A DNA stretch of 56,629 nt from positions 2,142 to 58,770 of the forward strand of contig JAJQBO010000262.1 of the NCBI GenBank assembly GCA_021203245.1. The letters run 5' to 3'. A program made the position numbers and the translations under genes. Positions 36,533 to 45,963 of this stretch are shown here, one piece after another; the stretch's first letter is position 1; each line of letters starts with the position of its first letter. Under the pieces are notes generated by a model that had not been told where the DNA came from, made no database searches, and was given only the letters and a program-made list of their open reading frames with translations. The stretch is from Planctomycetaceae bacterium (GTDB lineage: Bacteria; Planctomycetota; SZUA-567).

Positions 36533-37282
36533 CTAAAATTGCCGATATGACTTGCCGCCGCGGGACGTTTCGGTGCGGGAGAAATCTGTCTCGCCCATTT
36601 TGATAGCGGTTCCCATTCGTTGTTGCGCTTCGCGGTTAATTATCGTTTCAATCTGCGCCGCCATCATGGTGTTTTGCGCCATAAGGAGCGTATGAATCTG
36701 GGAGAGAAGCTAAATCTGCATACTCAGCATTTGGTTACCAGCCTGAATCGCCTCCTGCTGTCCCTCCGCGCCGGACGATTGGCCTTTGAGCCGTTCCAAC
36801 TCATCGGAGTAATTATTCATCGCCTCCTGTTGCTCCTGAACCAACTTAAGCAAATCGTCGGCCGATTCCTTTTGCAGATTGGCGCCCGCCAGGTCGCCCG
36901 CATACAGTGCGAAACTCCCCGAACCATAATTCGCGCCGCCGCTATACTTATCGTGGCTGCCGAAGGAATCGAGGTACTGATTTATACCGCCAGCCGTCCC
37001 GGCGACCTTGTTAAGCGACCCCATGGTATATTTGAGTTGGTTGAGAGTGTCTTGAATGTCACCCCAATTCCAGTTGCCTGGATTGGTCGCGTCCTGGAGC
37101 ATCCGCTTGTACTGGTTTAATTGCGTCTGCAACTGTTGAATCTGCTGTCGCGTTTGCGTGATGGCCTCGCGGGCCGCGACGATGTTTTGCGCCAGGTTGC
37201 TGCCGTCAAAGACTGCCAGGGCATAGCTGTTTTCGATACAACACCCGAGGGCGAGAATAGCCAAGAGAAGATACTTTTTCAT
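36533..37282 (-). pseudogene. trbJ: TrbJ/VirB5-like protein with an in-frame TAG
   Basis: The full frame from ATG 37282 to TAG 36533-36535 is 249 residues plus one internal stop, the normal TrbJ length. A signal peptide is visible (MKKYLLLAILALGCCIENSYA), then long glutamine-rich helices (ITQTRQQIQQLQTQLNQYKR). At 36710-36712 a TAG interrupts it after NQMLSMQI, and the sequence goes on in frame as LLSQIHTLLMAQNTMMAAQI and ends in GGKSYRQF. The position is Gln-like in context, so CAG to TAG is likely. TrbJ is a periplasmic pilus-tip or adhesion component. A protein truncated at residue 190 would lack the last helix. Suppression, decay or base error are all possible. Confidence 0.82.
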
Positions 37283-37334
37283 AGGTTGCCTCCATTGGAA
37301 TGAATGCCATTTGGCTGGATATTGTTCTGAACCG

Positions 37335-37487
37335 CTATCGCTTTTTCCGGCCGATTACATCCCACAGCCAGAGGAGTAAATAAATGGCTACGCCCAGGGT
37401 AAACACAGCCAAAGCCATAGGAACCCGTGGGCATAGCCCAACCATGAAGAACGTGACGCCCAGGACCAGGATTCTGTAGAGAGACAT
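37335..37487 (-). CDS. Small two-helix membrane protein between trbI and trbJ
   Basis: The 50-residue frame begins MSLYRILVLGVTFFMVGLCP and continues with a second hydrophobic stretch (LAVFTLGVAIYLLLWLW) and a basic RKKR end, a typical two-helix inner-membrane protein with positive-inside ends. ATG 37487 has only a weak ribosome site, but the gene lies 47 bases after trbI and 52 bases before trbJ in the same direction. RP4 has no gene here; its small lipoprotein TrbK lies between trbJ and trbL. A comparable exclusion or assembly role is a guess. Confidence 0.55.
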   Translation of the reverse strand: MSLYRILVLGVTFFMVGLCPRVPMALAVFTLGVAIYLLLWLWDVIGRKKR

Positions 37488-37534
37488 TGGTGTCGCTTTC
37501 GCGTGCTGTTCTTCATGTACCGTCTATGTGCCGG

Positions 37535-38854
37535 TCATTGCTGATAGGCGTAATCGAACCCGGCATAGGGTCCGGAAAAAACCAGGTCTTTCACCAGCAT
37601 GACGTTGAAACGGTAGCCGGGACGTATTTCCAGCGTCGGGGCGATGTTCATATTCTTCTGCAACATCTCGGCCATAACGCCGCCAAGCTGCTGGCCCAGC
37701 GCCTCCGACATGGCGTCTGACATGCGTTGCCGGTTGCTCCCGTCGTCGTAGTTCTGGTTGTTTTGTGTCATGGAGACGCCGGCGAGAATACCGGACATCA
37801 TGATGGCGCTGCCGAAAATGCGGACGTAGTGATTGTTGACGCGGTCGCGGAAGCCGGAATACCCGGCGCCGGAACCGCCGGGCATGGCGCCGAGGTCGAG
37901 CGCCTTGCCGTCCGGGAAAATGATACGCTGCCACACCGCGAACACCCGCGATTGCCCGTACTGCACATCCGACGAATACTCGCCGACCAGGCGCGAACCC
38001 TGCGGAATAAGAAGGTGGCTGCCTGTCGGCGTGTCATACACATCCTGCGCCACCTGTCCCACAATCTGCCCCGGCAGATCGGAATTGATGCCGCTTATCA
38101 ACGTGCCCGGGATTACCGATCCGGTACGGATAATGTGCATGGTGGACGGCGATTCGACCCGCGCCGGATTCGTCCAATCCGTCGCACCGCCGAACTGGTT
38201 CATGCGGGACAAGTCGCCACAGCGGCTATAGTCGGCTTCCCCGCCGCCATCGAGGGACGCGCGGATCGCGGCAAACCGTTCGGCGTAGGTCTGGCCCTCA
38301 CTGTTTCCCAATGCGGCAAGCTGACGTTCCACCTCGGCGATTTCCGCGCCGATGGCGCGTGGCGTTGTTTTCACCTCGTCAATTTGCGCTTTGATGGGTC
38401 CGTCTATCGCCGCCTCCACCTGCCGCCAGTGCTTTTCCCGCATCTTCCGCGCCTCGTCCGTCATGCGGGGCTGTGTCTGGGCCTTGGCATCGGGTATGTT
38501 TGGGATCTCCGGCGGAGACGGTTCCCGAGCCTGTTCCGGTTCCTTATTTGCATCCGCTGGCGATTCCGCCTTGGGCGAAGGAGCGACCGGCTGCGGCTGG
38601 TTGACCAAGCCGGCTTCGGCTTGGCTGGTTAACTCTTTCGCGAAAGCGTCCGACTTCTTCACTATGGTCTGGCCGATCTCCGCTTTCGCCCTGTTGCTCC
38701 GGCTCACCACGACCAGGCCGAGGGTGAGTGATATCACCCCAAACACCACGAAAGCGATAAACACCGGCCAGTTGTTGATGCGCCGGGCGCGCTTGGTCTT
38801 CACTTCCATGATTTTTGGGGAGGCCTCGGGCGAGAGTTTATCCTGTTCCCTCAT
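37535..38854 (-). CDS. trbI: TrbI/VirB10-type channel protein
   Basis: The 439-residue protein has a single N-terminal membrane helix (about residues 30-50), a proline- and glutamate-rich periplasmic linker and a C-terminal VirB10 beta-barrel domain with GSVIPGTLISGINSDLPGQI, RLVGEYSSDVQYGQSRVFAV and FGSAIMMSGI. VirB10 proteins span both membranes and sense ATPase energy to open the outer-membrane pore. It starts three bases before the trbH stop region and is intact. Confidence 0.93.
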   Translation of the reverse strand: MREQDKLSPEASPKIMEVKTKRARRINNWPVFIAFVVFGVISLTLGLVVVSRSNRAKAEIGQTIVKKSDAFAKELTSQAEAGLVNQPQPVAPSPKAESPADANKEPEQAREPSPPEIPNIPDAKAQTQPRMTDEARKMREKHWRQVEAAIDGPIKAQIDEVKTTPRAIGAEIAEVERQLAALGNSEGQTYAERFAAIRASLDGGGEADYSRCGDLSRMNQFGGATDWTNPARVESPSTMHIIRTGSVIPGTLISGINSDLPGQIVGQVAQDVYDTPTGSHLLIPQGSRLVGEYSSDVQYGQSRVFAVWQRIIFPDGKALDLGAMPGGSGAGYSGFRDRVNNHYVRIFGSAIMMSGILAGVSMTQNNQNYDDGSNRQRMSDAMSEALGQQLGGVMAEMLQKNMNIAPTLEIRPGYRFNVMLVKDLVFSGPYAGFDYAYQQ

Positions 38855-38857
38855 GAC

Positions 38858-39334
38858 TTATCCTCCCTGTTTATGGGTCCAGAAGCCCTGGGGGATAAAC
38901 TGCGGCGCATCCCCGGACATCCGCACCCTGTACATGCGGCTCAATGTCTCCGTGCCAATGTGGAGCGAGACGCGGAGTTCGTCAGGGCCAATGCGGTCAA
39001 GTACGTAGGCGAATGCCAGTCCGTCCGGCTTCTCCACAATGGCGATATATTTATCGCCCTTGGCTGGGCCGGCGTATTCGGCTACGGCGTAGCCGGCTTC
39101 CCGCATGGATTCCACGAGCGGGGAACCGAAAGCATCCGATGTGTCCTGGATCAAGGCGATACGGGTTTTCGCGGGCGGGTAATTCGCCTGCATCGCCGCC
39201 AATGCGTCCCGCACCAGCTCGACAGAATCGACTTCGGCGAAATTGCCGTAGTTTCCTGGACGGTCCCCGCAGCCGCTTAATACGGCGACGGCGAGCAGCG
39301 CTGCGAAAGTGATACTGTAAAAGTATTGTCGCAT
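38858..39334 (-). CDS. trbH: TrbH-like outer-membrane lipoprotein
   Basis: The 158-residue protein begins with a lipoprotein signal peptide ending in LSGCG, so the mature protein is acylated at Cys22. The remainder is a small periplasmic domain (AMQANYPPAKTRIALIQD, ending in FIPQGFWTHKQGG). It has the size and position of IncP TrbH, the VirB7-like lipoprotein that stabilises VirB9. I chose ATG 39334, two bases before the trbG stop; the longer open frame upstream overlaps trbG in another frame and is rejected. Confidence 0.85.
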   Translation of the reverse strand: MRQYFYSITFAALLAVAVLSGCGDRPGNYGNFAEVDSVELVRDALAAMQANYPPAKTRIALIQDTSDAFGSPLVESMREAGYAVAEYAGPAKGDKYIAIVEKPDGLAFAYVLDRIGPDELRVSLHIGTETLSRMYRVRMSGDAPQFIPQGFWTHKQGG

Positions 39335-39336
39335 GG

Positions 39337-40239
39337 TTATTTCCCCCTCTTTTTGGGTGTCCGGGTAATGACCACCCGCTCCTGGTTCCCGCCGACGCCG
39401 ACGACAAGCACCGCCTGGTCGAAAACTGCGTCCACAATGTAGCGCCCGCGCTGGACACGGTAATTGACCATTACCTGTTCGTTCTTTTTCAATATTCGAC
39501 CTTCCCGCCTGACGACGAGCAGGGTGGGCGCTTCCTTCTGGCGCAGAGTGTCGGGCATTTCGAGGATGGTTTTCGTGCCGTCGTTGTAGACGCGCACCGG
39601 CTTCCACGACGCCTTGCCGGTGACGGAATACTCGAAGTCCAAATCGCCAAGGTATTCGTTGGTTTCGGGGATGGTCGCGGCTTCGCGCTTCGCCGCCGCA
39701 TTCGTCTTGATTGCCGCCCACTTGTTCAACGCGTCCTCGATGTAGAAGAATTTGACGCGGGGCATATACTCGCTTCGGTGCGAGCGAAGCCGGATATGGT
39801 AGGTGCGTCTATCGGTCGTGACGACCATCGATGTTTCAAGCCCCACCTGTTTCGGCCGGACAAGGATATGGGTCACATTGCCGCCGGACACGGCCGGCTG
39901 TACTTGCCAGCGCACCGAATCGCCCAGGTTGACGCTGGTGACGTTTTCGCCGCGTTCGAGTTCGATATCGGTAATCTGCATGACGGCGCAAACCACGGAC
40001 GGCTGCTCGGCCCCGAACAGGAATTCAATAGAACCGTCCGGCCCGACCACCGGGTTTTCCGTCATCACACCGCCTTGTTGCCAAGTCTTGGCGATGGCAA
40101 GAGCGTTCATCTCCTTGGCGGTGAGTTGCACGCTGTCAGAAGAGAAATACAAATCCTCAAGCAATGCGTCGGGTGTATCGGCGGCGACAAGCGTCCCACA
40201 AAGCAACGCCACCACCACGAACAGACAAATGAATCTCAC
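39337..40239 (-). CDS. trbG: TrbG/VirB9-type protein
   Basis: The 300-residue protein has a Sec signal peptide (MRFICLFVVVALLCGTLVAA) and a VirB9-like beta domain: SIEFLFGAEQPSVVCAVMQI, then NVTHILVRPKQVGLETSMVV and VFDQAVLVVGVGGNQERVVI near the end. It builds the outer-membrane core complex with TrbI and TrbH. It follows trbF by 27 bases and is intact. An acidic residue run after the signal (DTPDALLEDLYF) precedes the domain. Confidence 0.92.
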   Translation of the reverse strand: MRFICLFVVVALLCGTLVAADTPDALLEDLYFSSDSVQLTAKEMNALAIAKTWQQGGVMTENPVVGPDGSIEFLFGAEQPSVVCAVMQITDIELERGENVTSVNLGDSVRWQVQPAVSGGNVTHILVRPKQVGLETSMVVTTDRRTYHIRLRSHRSEYMPRVKFFYIEDALNKWAAIKTNAAAKREAATIPETNEYLGDLDFEYSVTGKASWKPVRVYNDGTKTILEMPDTLRQKEAPTLLVVRREGRILKKNEQVMVNYRVQRGRYIVDAVFDQAVLVVGVGGNQERVVITRTPKKRGK

Positions 40240-40266
40240 GGTTGTTCTCCTTCTCCAAATTGCGGG

Positions 40267-40980
40267 TTACTCAATGACTCGGGACCAGGTGAAGTCGCGC
40301 ACATACATCCCCAGGGGATTGCGGCGTATTTCCTCCTCCGTGGTCGCGGTCGTGGGCGGGACAAAATACACGGTGGCGAGGCCGCGCATCCGGTACTGCT
40401 CCATACGCACGCCCTGGCGGTTCCACACCCGCTCCAGCCAGTTGATTTCCCATGTCTCCTCCGTCTGCCGCAGGACCGACGATATTTCCACGCCGACGGA
40501 ATTCTCCGCCGCCCGTTGGGTGGGGCTGGTGTTCGGGTCTTTCATAAACTCGGTTATTTTGTTGGTGGCGGGATCGCCGGACTGTAGCAAGGCGAACACA
40601 CGCCAAATAGCGTCGTTCTGCACCGTGCGGTCAAAAGACACCATGCGGAGATCGTGAACAAACGACGCCAGCGTGGCGTGGACCACCCGCTCGTCCACGA
40701 CGGAAGCCCGGTCGGCGCGTCCCACCGCCGCCGCCTGGCCCAGCTTGTCGACTTCAACGACATAGGGAACGAACATGCTCTGACTGCCTATGTAAATGAC
40801 GCCACCGACCGCGCCGATGGCGAGCATCAACGCCAACAGCGCCGTCGCCTGCCAGATATGGCGGGATTGAATCAGGGCGCCGTTGGCTTCGTTCAGTGTG
40901 CGGCGGGCGTTTAGATATGGATTATCGTCCAGGGCCTTTTCTTCCGTATTGCCGCCCCGGAACAGATCAAGAAGCTTCAT
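40267..40980 (-). CDS. trbF: TrbF/VirB8-type inner-membrane protein
   Basis: The 237-residue protein has one membrane helix (about residues 44-66) and a periplasmic VirB8 domain with VYFVPPTTATTEEEIRRNP and GMYVRDFTWSRV near the end. VirB8 proteins nucleate the inner-membrane part of the channel. ATG 40980 overlaps the trbE stop as ATGA; the open frame back to 41052 lies within trbE and lacks a ribosome site. Confidence 0.92.
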   Translation of the reverse strand: MKLLDLFRGGNTEEKALDDNPYLNARRTLNEANGALIQSRHIWQATALLALMLAIGAVGGVIYIGSQSMFVPYVVEVDKLGQAAAVGRADRASVVDERVVHATLASFVHDLRMVSFDRTVQNDAIWRVFALLQSGDPATNKITEFMKDPNTSPTQRAAENSVGVEISSVLRQTEETWEINWLERVWNRQGVRMEQYRMRGLATVYFVPPTTATTEEEIRRNPLGMYVRDFTWSRVIE

Positions 40981-43606
40981 GCCTGACCTTTCTGTATAGA
41001 TTGAATGACGGATGGACTCACGCCTCGCTGGACAAGCCATTCGGCCAGCCATTTGTCGCCGTGCTTTTGTTCAAGTTGCTTCACTTTGGCGAGAGAGTCC
41101 TTGTCGGAGACGGCGAGGAGGGCAAGTTGCAACGGGCCAAGCGCCAATTCGAAAAGGCGGTTCCCTTCTTCCGAGGTGTAGTAATACTGGCGCTTCGGCA
41201 CGGCGTTGGCGACGATGTCTATTTGCCTGGTGTTCAGCCCCATGCGCCGATACACGTCGGCGGTGTCGGCCGACTTGGCATGGGGATTGGGGAGGAATAT
41301 CTTCGACGCGGTGGATTCGCAGATTACATCGAGAATGTCCGAGTTCATCACATCGGAGAGGGATTGCGTCGCCATGACGACGGCGCAGTTGTTCTTCCGC
41401 ATGACTTTCAGCCACTCGCGAATCTTGGCGCTGAAAGCGGGGTGGGCAAGTAAAAGCCAGGCTTCGTCCATCACGATAACGGCGGGTTGGCCGTGGAGTG
41501 AACGTTCGATACGGCGGAACAAGTACAGGAGAACCGGCAGGACGATCTTGGCGTCACCCATCGCCATCAAGTCTTCCAACTCGAATACGGTCAGACCGCC
41601 GTCATCCTTCAGGTTCAGGCTGTCCTCGTCGGCGTCCAGCATGTAGCCGTACATGCCCTCACGGGTATACATCTCCAATGCGGCCGACATGGCCTCGTCA
41701 TGAGGCCGGTAACAAAGGAAAGAAGCGTCCGCTCGCCGGAGCGGAAAAACACTTCCATGCGCCTTGCGATTTCATTGCGTTGCTTCGGCGTGATTTCCAC
41801 GCCGTTCAAGGCGATAAGCGTTTCTATCCACGAACACGCCCAGGCAAGGTCCGACTTACTGTGCAGCCATTGCAGCGGACAAAACGCGAATTTTGCCCGC
41901 ACCCGTCCCGCCGTGTCCCGTTCCTCCTCCTCGCCGACGTTGTAGTGATCGCCGCCGACAGCCTTGCACAACGTATACATGCTTTGGCCCTTGTCGAATG
42001 CGTAGATGGTCATGCCGTCGTAGCGGAGGAATTGCGCCGTCAGGGTGGTGAGAAGTGTCGATTTGCCGGCGCCGGTCGGGCCGAGTATCAGAGTGTGGCC
42101 AAGATCGCGGACATGGGTGTTGAGGCGAAACGGCGTTGCGCCGGTGGTAACACAGTACATCAAGGCCGGCGACATCGGCGGGTATAAGTCGCACGGCGCC
42201 ATCTCCCGACCGGTCCAGATGGAGCTTGTCGGCATGAGGTCGGCGACGTGACGAGTATTCATAACGGCGCGGCGGACGTTTTCAACGCCATGTCCCGGCA
42301 AGGTGCCGAAGAATGCGTCCATGGTGTTCACATCCTCGATGCGGGCAGGAAAGCCCATGGCGCCCAGCGTTTTTTGAATAAAGCCGGCACTGGTTTTGAC
42401 CGTCTCCAAGTCCTCGCCCATCAGGACGACGTTCGATGTGTACAGCCCCATCGCCACCACGCCGCTGTTCACTTCCATCAATGCCATTTCGCAATCGTCG
42501 TACGTGGCTTTGGCGTCGTGGTCGATGGAGCCGCTGTTTGTCCGTAGCACCTGGTCCTTGAAGCCGCGAATCTTCTGCTTCCATTTGCGCTTGTACTTGT
42601 TGATAAGGGCGACAGACTCGTGGGAATCCATAAAGATGAAACGGGTATTCCAGCGGTACTCCACCGGTAATTCGGAGAGGCGGGCCAGAAGTCCCGGCGA
42701 CGACTCGAAGGGGAAATTGTCTATACCCACCACCATGGCATACTTGTTGCCGATAAGCGGTATCATGCCGCCGGTCATATCCTGGCCGCCGACCAGGCAA
42801 TCGATGTACGACGGGTTTTTCGGCAGGTAAATCGGCTGGTTGTCGCCGGTCAGGCAGAAGTGGAGCCATCGCAGAAAATCATCGTGGGCGTTCTCGCATT
42901 TGAACTCGTCTTCGAAACGATGACAGCGCAGCCGCTCCAATGACACAGCCGACGACAGCCTGCCTTGCAGATTGTTGATGTCCCGCTTGAAGTCTTCGAC
43001 GATCTTCGCGCCGCGTTCGGTCAGACTGTTTGCCTTGCCGTCCGGATCGTCGAACATCAATTCGACAAACTTGGCCTGGGCGAGAAGTGGCGGGAAGTAG
43101 GTCGCCGTAAGGACGAAGCAGCCTTCATACAGGGTATTCATCGAGGAGAAAAAGGCGCGGCGCTCGTCGTCAATCGCTTTCGACACCGGATCGGGAAAGT
43201 GAGAAAAGGCCGGGTCGCTATACGCCGGACAGGGCCGGCGTATAGCATCGACATGGATCATCCACCCGCTCCCCAGTTGATTCAGCGCCGCGTTGATAAA
43301 ACGTGAAACCGCGTTCCGCTCCCCATTGGTGGCGCTGGCGTTGTCGCCACCGCGATACAGCCACGCAGCCATCAGGGAACCGTTTTTGTTGATGATTACG
43401 CCGTCGTCGATGACAGCCGCCCAGTTGAGCAAGTCGGCGACGCCGGGATTACCCGAGCGGTGCCGCTTGAGGCTGGACCCGCCTTGACGTGTCTGCTTCA
43501 ACAGGACAATGACAAGGACCATTCCCAACCCGCAAAACGCCATCATAACCGCGTAGAGCGGTACGCGGCCGAGTTCAAAAAGCACAGCATCTACGGCTTC
43601 CATCAT
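40977..43606 (-). pseudogene. trbE: TrbE/VirB4 ATPase with a one-base frameshift
   Basis: The N-terminal part starts at ATG 43606 ([20 protein letters not shown]) behind GGAG and contains Walker A GPTGAGKST near residue 504. At LLSFVTGL (about 41700-41706) the frame is lost; one added base gives (H/Q)DEAMSAALEMYTREGMYGY and continues in the adjacent frame to the stop at 40977. That part holds Walker B (AVIVMDEAWLL) and the ATQSLSDVMNS segment. The complete protein would be about 876 residues, normal for VirB4. VirB4 powers pilus assembly, so the lesion would abolish transfer if real. The missing base lies next to GG/CC dinucleotides. Confidence 0.85.
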
Positions 43607-43941
43607 ATGATTCTCCAGGGATCGCGGTATTGCTTGCCTTGGCTCTCGGTGTTGACGCGCCAGGGCGTGGACATGGGAGGGTAATAAGGCTTGTAGAGGC
43701 GGTGACGCATAAATACGGCACGCAGCTTTGGATCGTGTTTCGCCATAAGCCGCAACACAAAGATGGCGAAGGACCAGAAGAGAATGCCCACCACCGCAGA
43801 CTTCCACTCGAATGCGTAAAAAATCATGGTCCCGGCGATGAGGCCGGAAAACATCACCATCTCGCGGTCGCCGCCGAGGAACAAATTGCTGCGCGTCATC
43901 GCCCGGTGAATCGGGACGCTCTCCAGAGGATCGATGTTCAT
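43603..43941 (-). CDS. trbD: TrbD/VirB3-type protein
   Basis: The 112-residue protein has two closely spaced hydrophobic segments (about residues 30-65: [16 protein letters not shown] and [15 protein letters not shown]) and the conserved [11 protein letters not shown] end. VirB3 proteins sit in the inner membrane and associate with VirB4. It overlaps trbE by ATGA (43603-43606) and trbC by a few bases, so trbC-D-E are translationally coupled. Confidence 0.9.
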   Translation of the reverse strand: MNIDPLESVPIHRAMTRSNLFLGGDREMVMFSGLIAGTMIFYAFEWKSAVVGILFWSFAIFVLRLMAKHDPKLRAVFMRHRLYKPYYPPMSTPWRVNTESQGKQYRDPWRII

Positions 43942-44297
43942 ATAACGCCGCCATTCAATGCCGGTACAGGCATCGCCGCAATCTCCGCGCTGGTTTCAAA
44001 CAAGTCGGTCATGATGGTGTTGGCAGTGACCAGGAGCGCCATCACTAAAACGACCACGAGCATGGAGCGGAAAAACCCGTTCAGATCACCGCCAAAGATG
44101 AGAATGCCGCCCGCGACGACGATGCCGATAATGCCAAACGCATACGCGACAGGGCCTGTGGCAGAAGCCCTTACCGAGTTCAACCACGACTCGTACGGAA
44201 GTTTTCCACCTGTCCCGGGACCGGCGAACGCGTCCGGAGCGGCGGCGAGGCATACAACAAAGACAAGGAGCAATACGCCAAGGTAGTTTTTGTTCAT
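43938..44297 (-). CDS. trbC: TrbC/VirB2-type pilin precursor
   Basis: The 119-residue pilin has a long signal peptide ([20 protein letters not shown], cleavage near AFAG) and two hydrophobic helices separated by a short loop ([20 protein letters not shown] and [16 protein letters not shown]). In IncP systems TrbC is trimmed and cyclised by TraF, encoded here at 19485. ATG 44297 follows GGGAG; the frame open to 44405 is rejected as it has no ribosome site. Confidence 0.9.
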   Translation of the reverse strand: MNKNYLGVLLLVFVVCLAAAPDAFAGPGTGGKLPYESWLNSVRASATGPVAYAFGIIGIVVAGGILIFGGDLNGFFRSMLVVVLVMALLVTANTIMTDLFETSAEIAAMPVPALNGGVI

Positions 44298-44484
44298 CTC
44301 ATTTCTCCCGCAGAAATGAAAAGTGTCCGGCCACGGCTCGCGAACCATATGCCCGCGAACCGTGGACACGGACAAAGGACGGACGCCGCCGGGCGGCGGC
44401 TCCAATCCGTCCTTTCAGCCAAACAACTGCTTCTTTGCCGCTGCCGGAAAAACGCTCCCGTCCGGCCGGGACGCTCCCCGCCGC

Positions 44485-45612
44485 CTACAACGTTGCCAGG
44501 CGATAGCCGTTGTTTTCCGGATAGGTGGAGTCAAACTCCCGAACCGCTACGATGCCGCCGATCCTCCTCCCATCACCCGTTTTCACGATGTTGACCATCA
44601 GGTTGACGGCCAGGGCGATGTCCGGCTCGATGTCTCGCGGCGCAAAGGGATGTTGACTGATAAGGGATTTCAAACGCCTCAAACCCGAAACGCAGTCGTT
44701 GGCGTGGAGCGTGCAAAGTCCGCCGGGATGGCCGGTGTTCCAAACCTGGATAAGGTCGAACGCCTCGCGCCCGCGCACCTCGCCGACAATTACCCGGTCC
44801 GGCCGCATCCGCAGCGTGGTCTTGATGAGTTCGGTCATGGTGCAGGTGGAGGTGGTCTGGAAATTGACCTTGTTGACAGCGGTGGAATTGAGTTCCGCCG
44901 TATCCTCGATAATGATTTGCCGGCTGTCCGGCTCGGATACGGTGATCTCATGGAGAACGGCGTTGCCGAGGGTGGTTTTGCCCGTGCCGGTGCCGCCGAT
45001 GATGATGTTCTGCCGCTCATTTATGGCGGCACGGATAACATCGCATTGCGCTTGGGTCATGATTCCGCCGGCGACATAGTCGTCGAGAGTGAATACCTTG
45101 ACCGCGCGTTTTCGGATGGCGAAAGCGGGGTGGGAGACGACAGGCGGAATCTGCCCGGCGAAACGGGAATCGTCCAGCGGCAACACACCTTCCAGTATCG
45201 GGTTGTCCCGCGTCACCACCTGTTTCAGATACCCGGCGATTTTGCGTATGAATTCGTCCGCTTCCGATTCGCGCATATCGCAGATATGGGTCATGCCGCC
45301 GCCCAGTTTTTCCTGAAACAGCTTCCCGTCAGGGTTCAGCATCAGTTCGATGGTGTCGGCATCGAACAGCGCGTCGAACGCAACGGCGGGCAGGCGCCGG
45401 GCAATACCCAGCAACTTCTGCACCTCGGCGTCGGTCACGTCTTCCAGGCTGTTGATCCGCTTGTGGAAAACAGTCTTGCTGTCCTCCCTACCAGTGATTT
45501 CAATAAAGGGATGCGGCTCGGTAATCCCGCTCTCGGCCACCGAATGGGCGGGAGAGGCGACCACGGTCCTGGTGATTTTCAGCCGTGCCGATTTGCTGCT
45601 GTGCTGTTCCAT
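44485..45612 (-). CDS. trbB: TrbB/VirB11-type ATPase
   Basis: The 375-residue hexameric ATPase has Walker A GGTGTGKTT near residue 205, an Asp/Glu box (IIIEDTAELN) and the VirB11 signatures RMRPDRVIVGEVRGREA and HANDCVSGLRRL. It energises pilus assembly and substrate docking at the inner membrane. It is the first trb gene and its promoter lies at about 45670-45700. About 190 bases without a gene separate it from trbC. The ATG at 45612 is preceded by GGCGAGG. Confidence 0.94.
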   Translation of the reverse strand: MEQHSSKSARLKITRTVVASPAHSVAESGITEPHPFIEITGREDSKTVFHKRINSLEDVTDAEVQKLLGIARRLPAVAFDALFDADTIELMLNPDGKLFQEKLGGGMTHICDMRESEADEFIRKIAGYLKQVVTRDNPILEGVLPLDDSRFAGQIPPVVSHPAFAIRKRAVKVFTLDDYVAGGIMTQAQCDVIRAAINERQNIIIGGTGTGKTTLGNAVLHEITVSEPDSRQIIIEDTAELNSTAVNKVNFQTTSTCTMTELIKTTLRMRPDRVIVGEVRGREAFDLIQVWNTGHPGGLCTLHANDCVSGLRRLKSLISQHPFAPRDIEPDIALAVNLMVNIVKTGDGRRIGGIVAVREFDSTYPENNGYRLATL

Positions 45613-45675
45613 AACCTGCCTCGCCAGTGGTGCGAATTAAAAGATAAACCAAAACATGGCGAGAGTTATAGCAGT

Positions 45676-45728
45676 ATACGCGCGTAACCTACAAGAAAAT
45701 TAAAAATACGCTGACTATACGCGCAAAA
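45676..45728 (-). promoter_or_regulatory. trb operon promoter with ATACGCGCG operator copies
   Basis: Read on the minus strand, TTGTAG and TATAAC stand 18 bases apart, and between them lies TTACGCGCGTAT (45676-45687), 11 of 12 bases of the ICE palindrome. A protein bound there would block RNA polymerase. A second, partial copy, ATACGCGC, starts at 45717, about 40 bases upstream of the first. This layout strongly suggests repression of the transfer channel. The rest of the gap 45613-45963 is AT-rich without a gene. Confidence 0.6.
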
Positions 45729-45963
45729 AAAAGACGATAATTATTATTGTACACGCGGTGATATGCTTCACAGCAACCCACGAGATGGAAGAATGGTGGG
45801 AATAATCAACCGTCGCCGGAAAAACGGTGCGGTTTGGATATTTTTACCTCCTGTTATCACAAATGGTTACGGCAAGAATCGCTAGCCGGGTGGGCGGAGT
45901 TTCCTGTAACTCCTTATGGTCGGATTGGATTTTTAACACGCGCGCGGAGGGAGGTTTTGCGGC

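Noticed and set aside
8613-36712. Reassignment of TAA/TAG as sense codons to explain the in-frame stops
   Set aside because: TAG and TAA end many intact genes here (for example the MFS gene, topB and RpiB region genes), so a changed code is not supported.
44323-45687. A 454-codon plus-strand frame opposite trbB
   Set aside because: It is antisense to trbB, which has all VirB11 motifs; composition is shadow-like.
45613-45963. trbA- or other regulator gene between trbB and the initiator gene
   Set aside because: The gap contains no open frame with a ribosome site; only promoter and operator-like sequence is visible.
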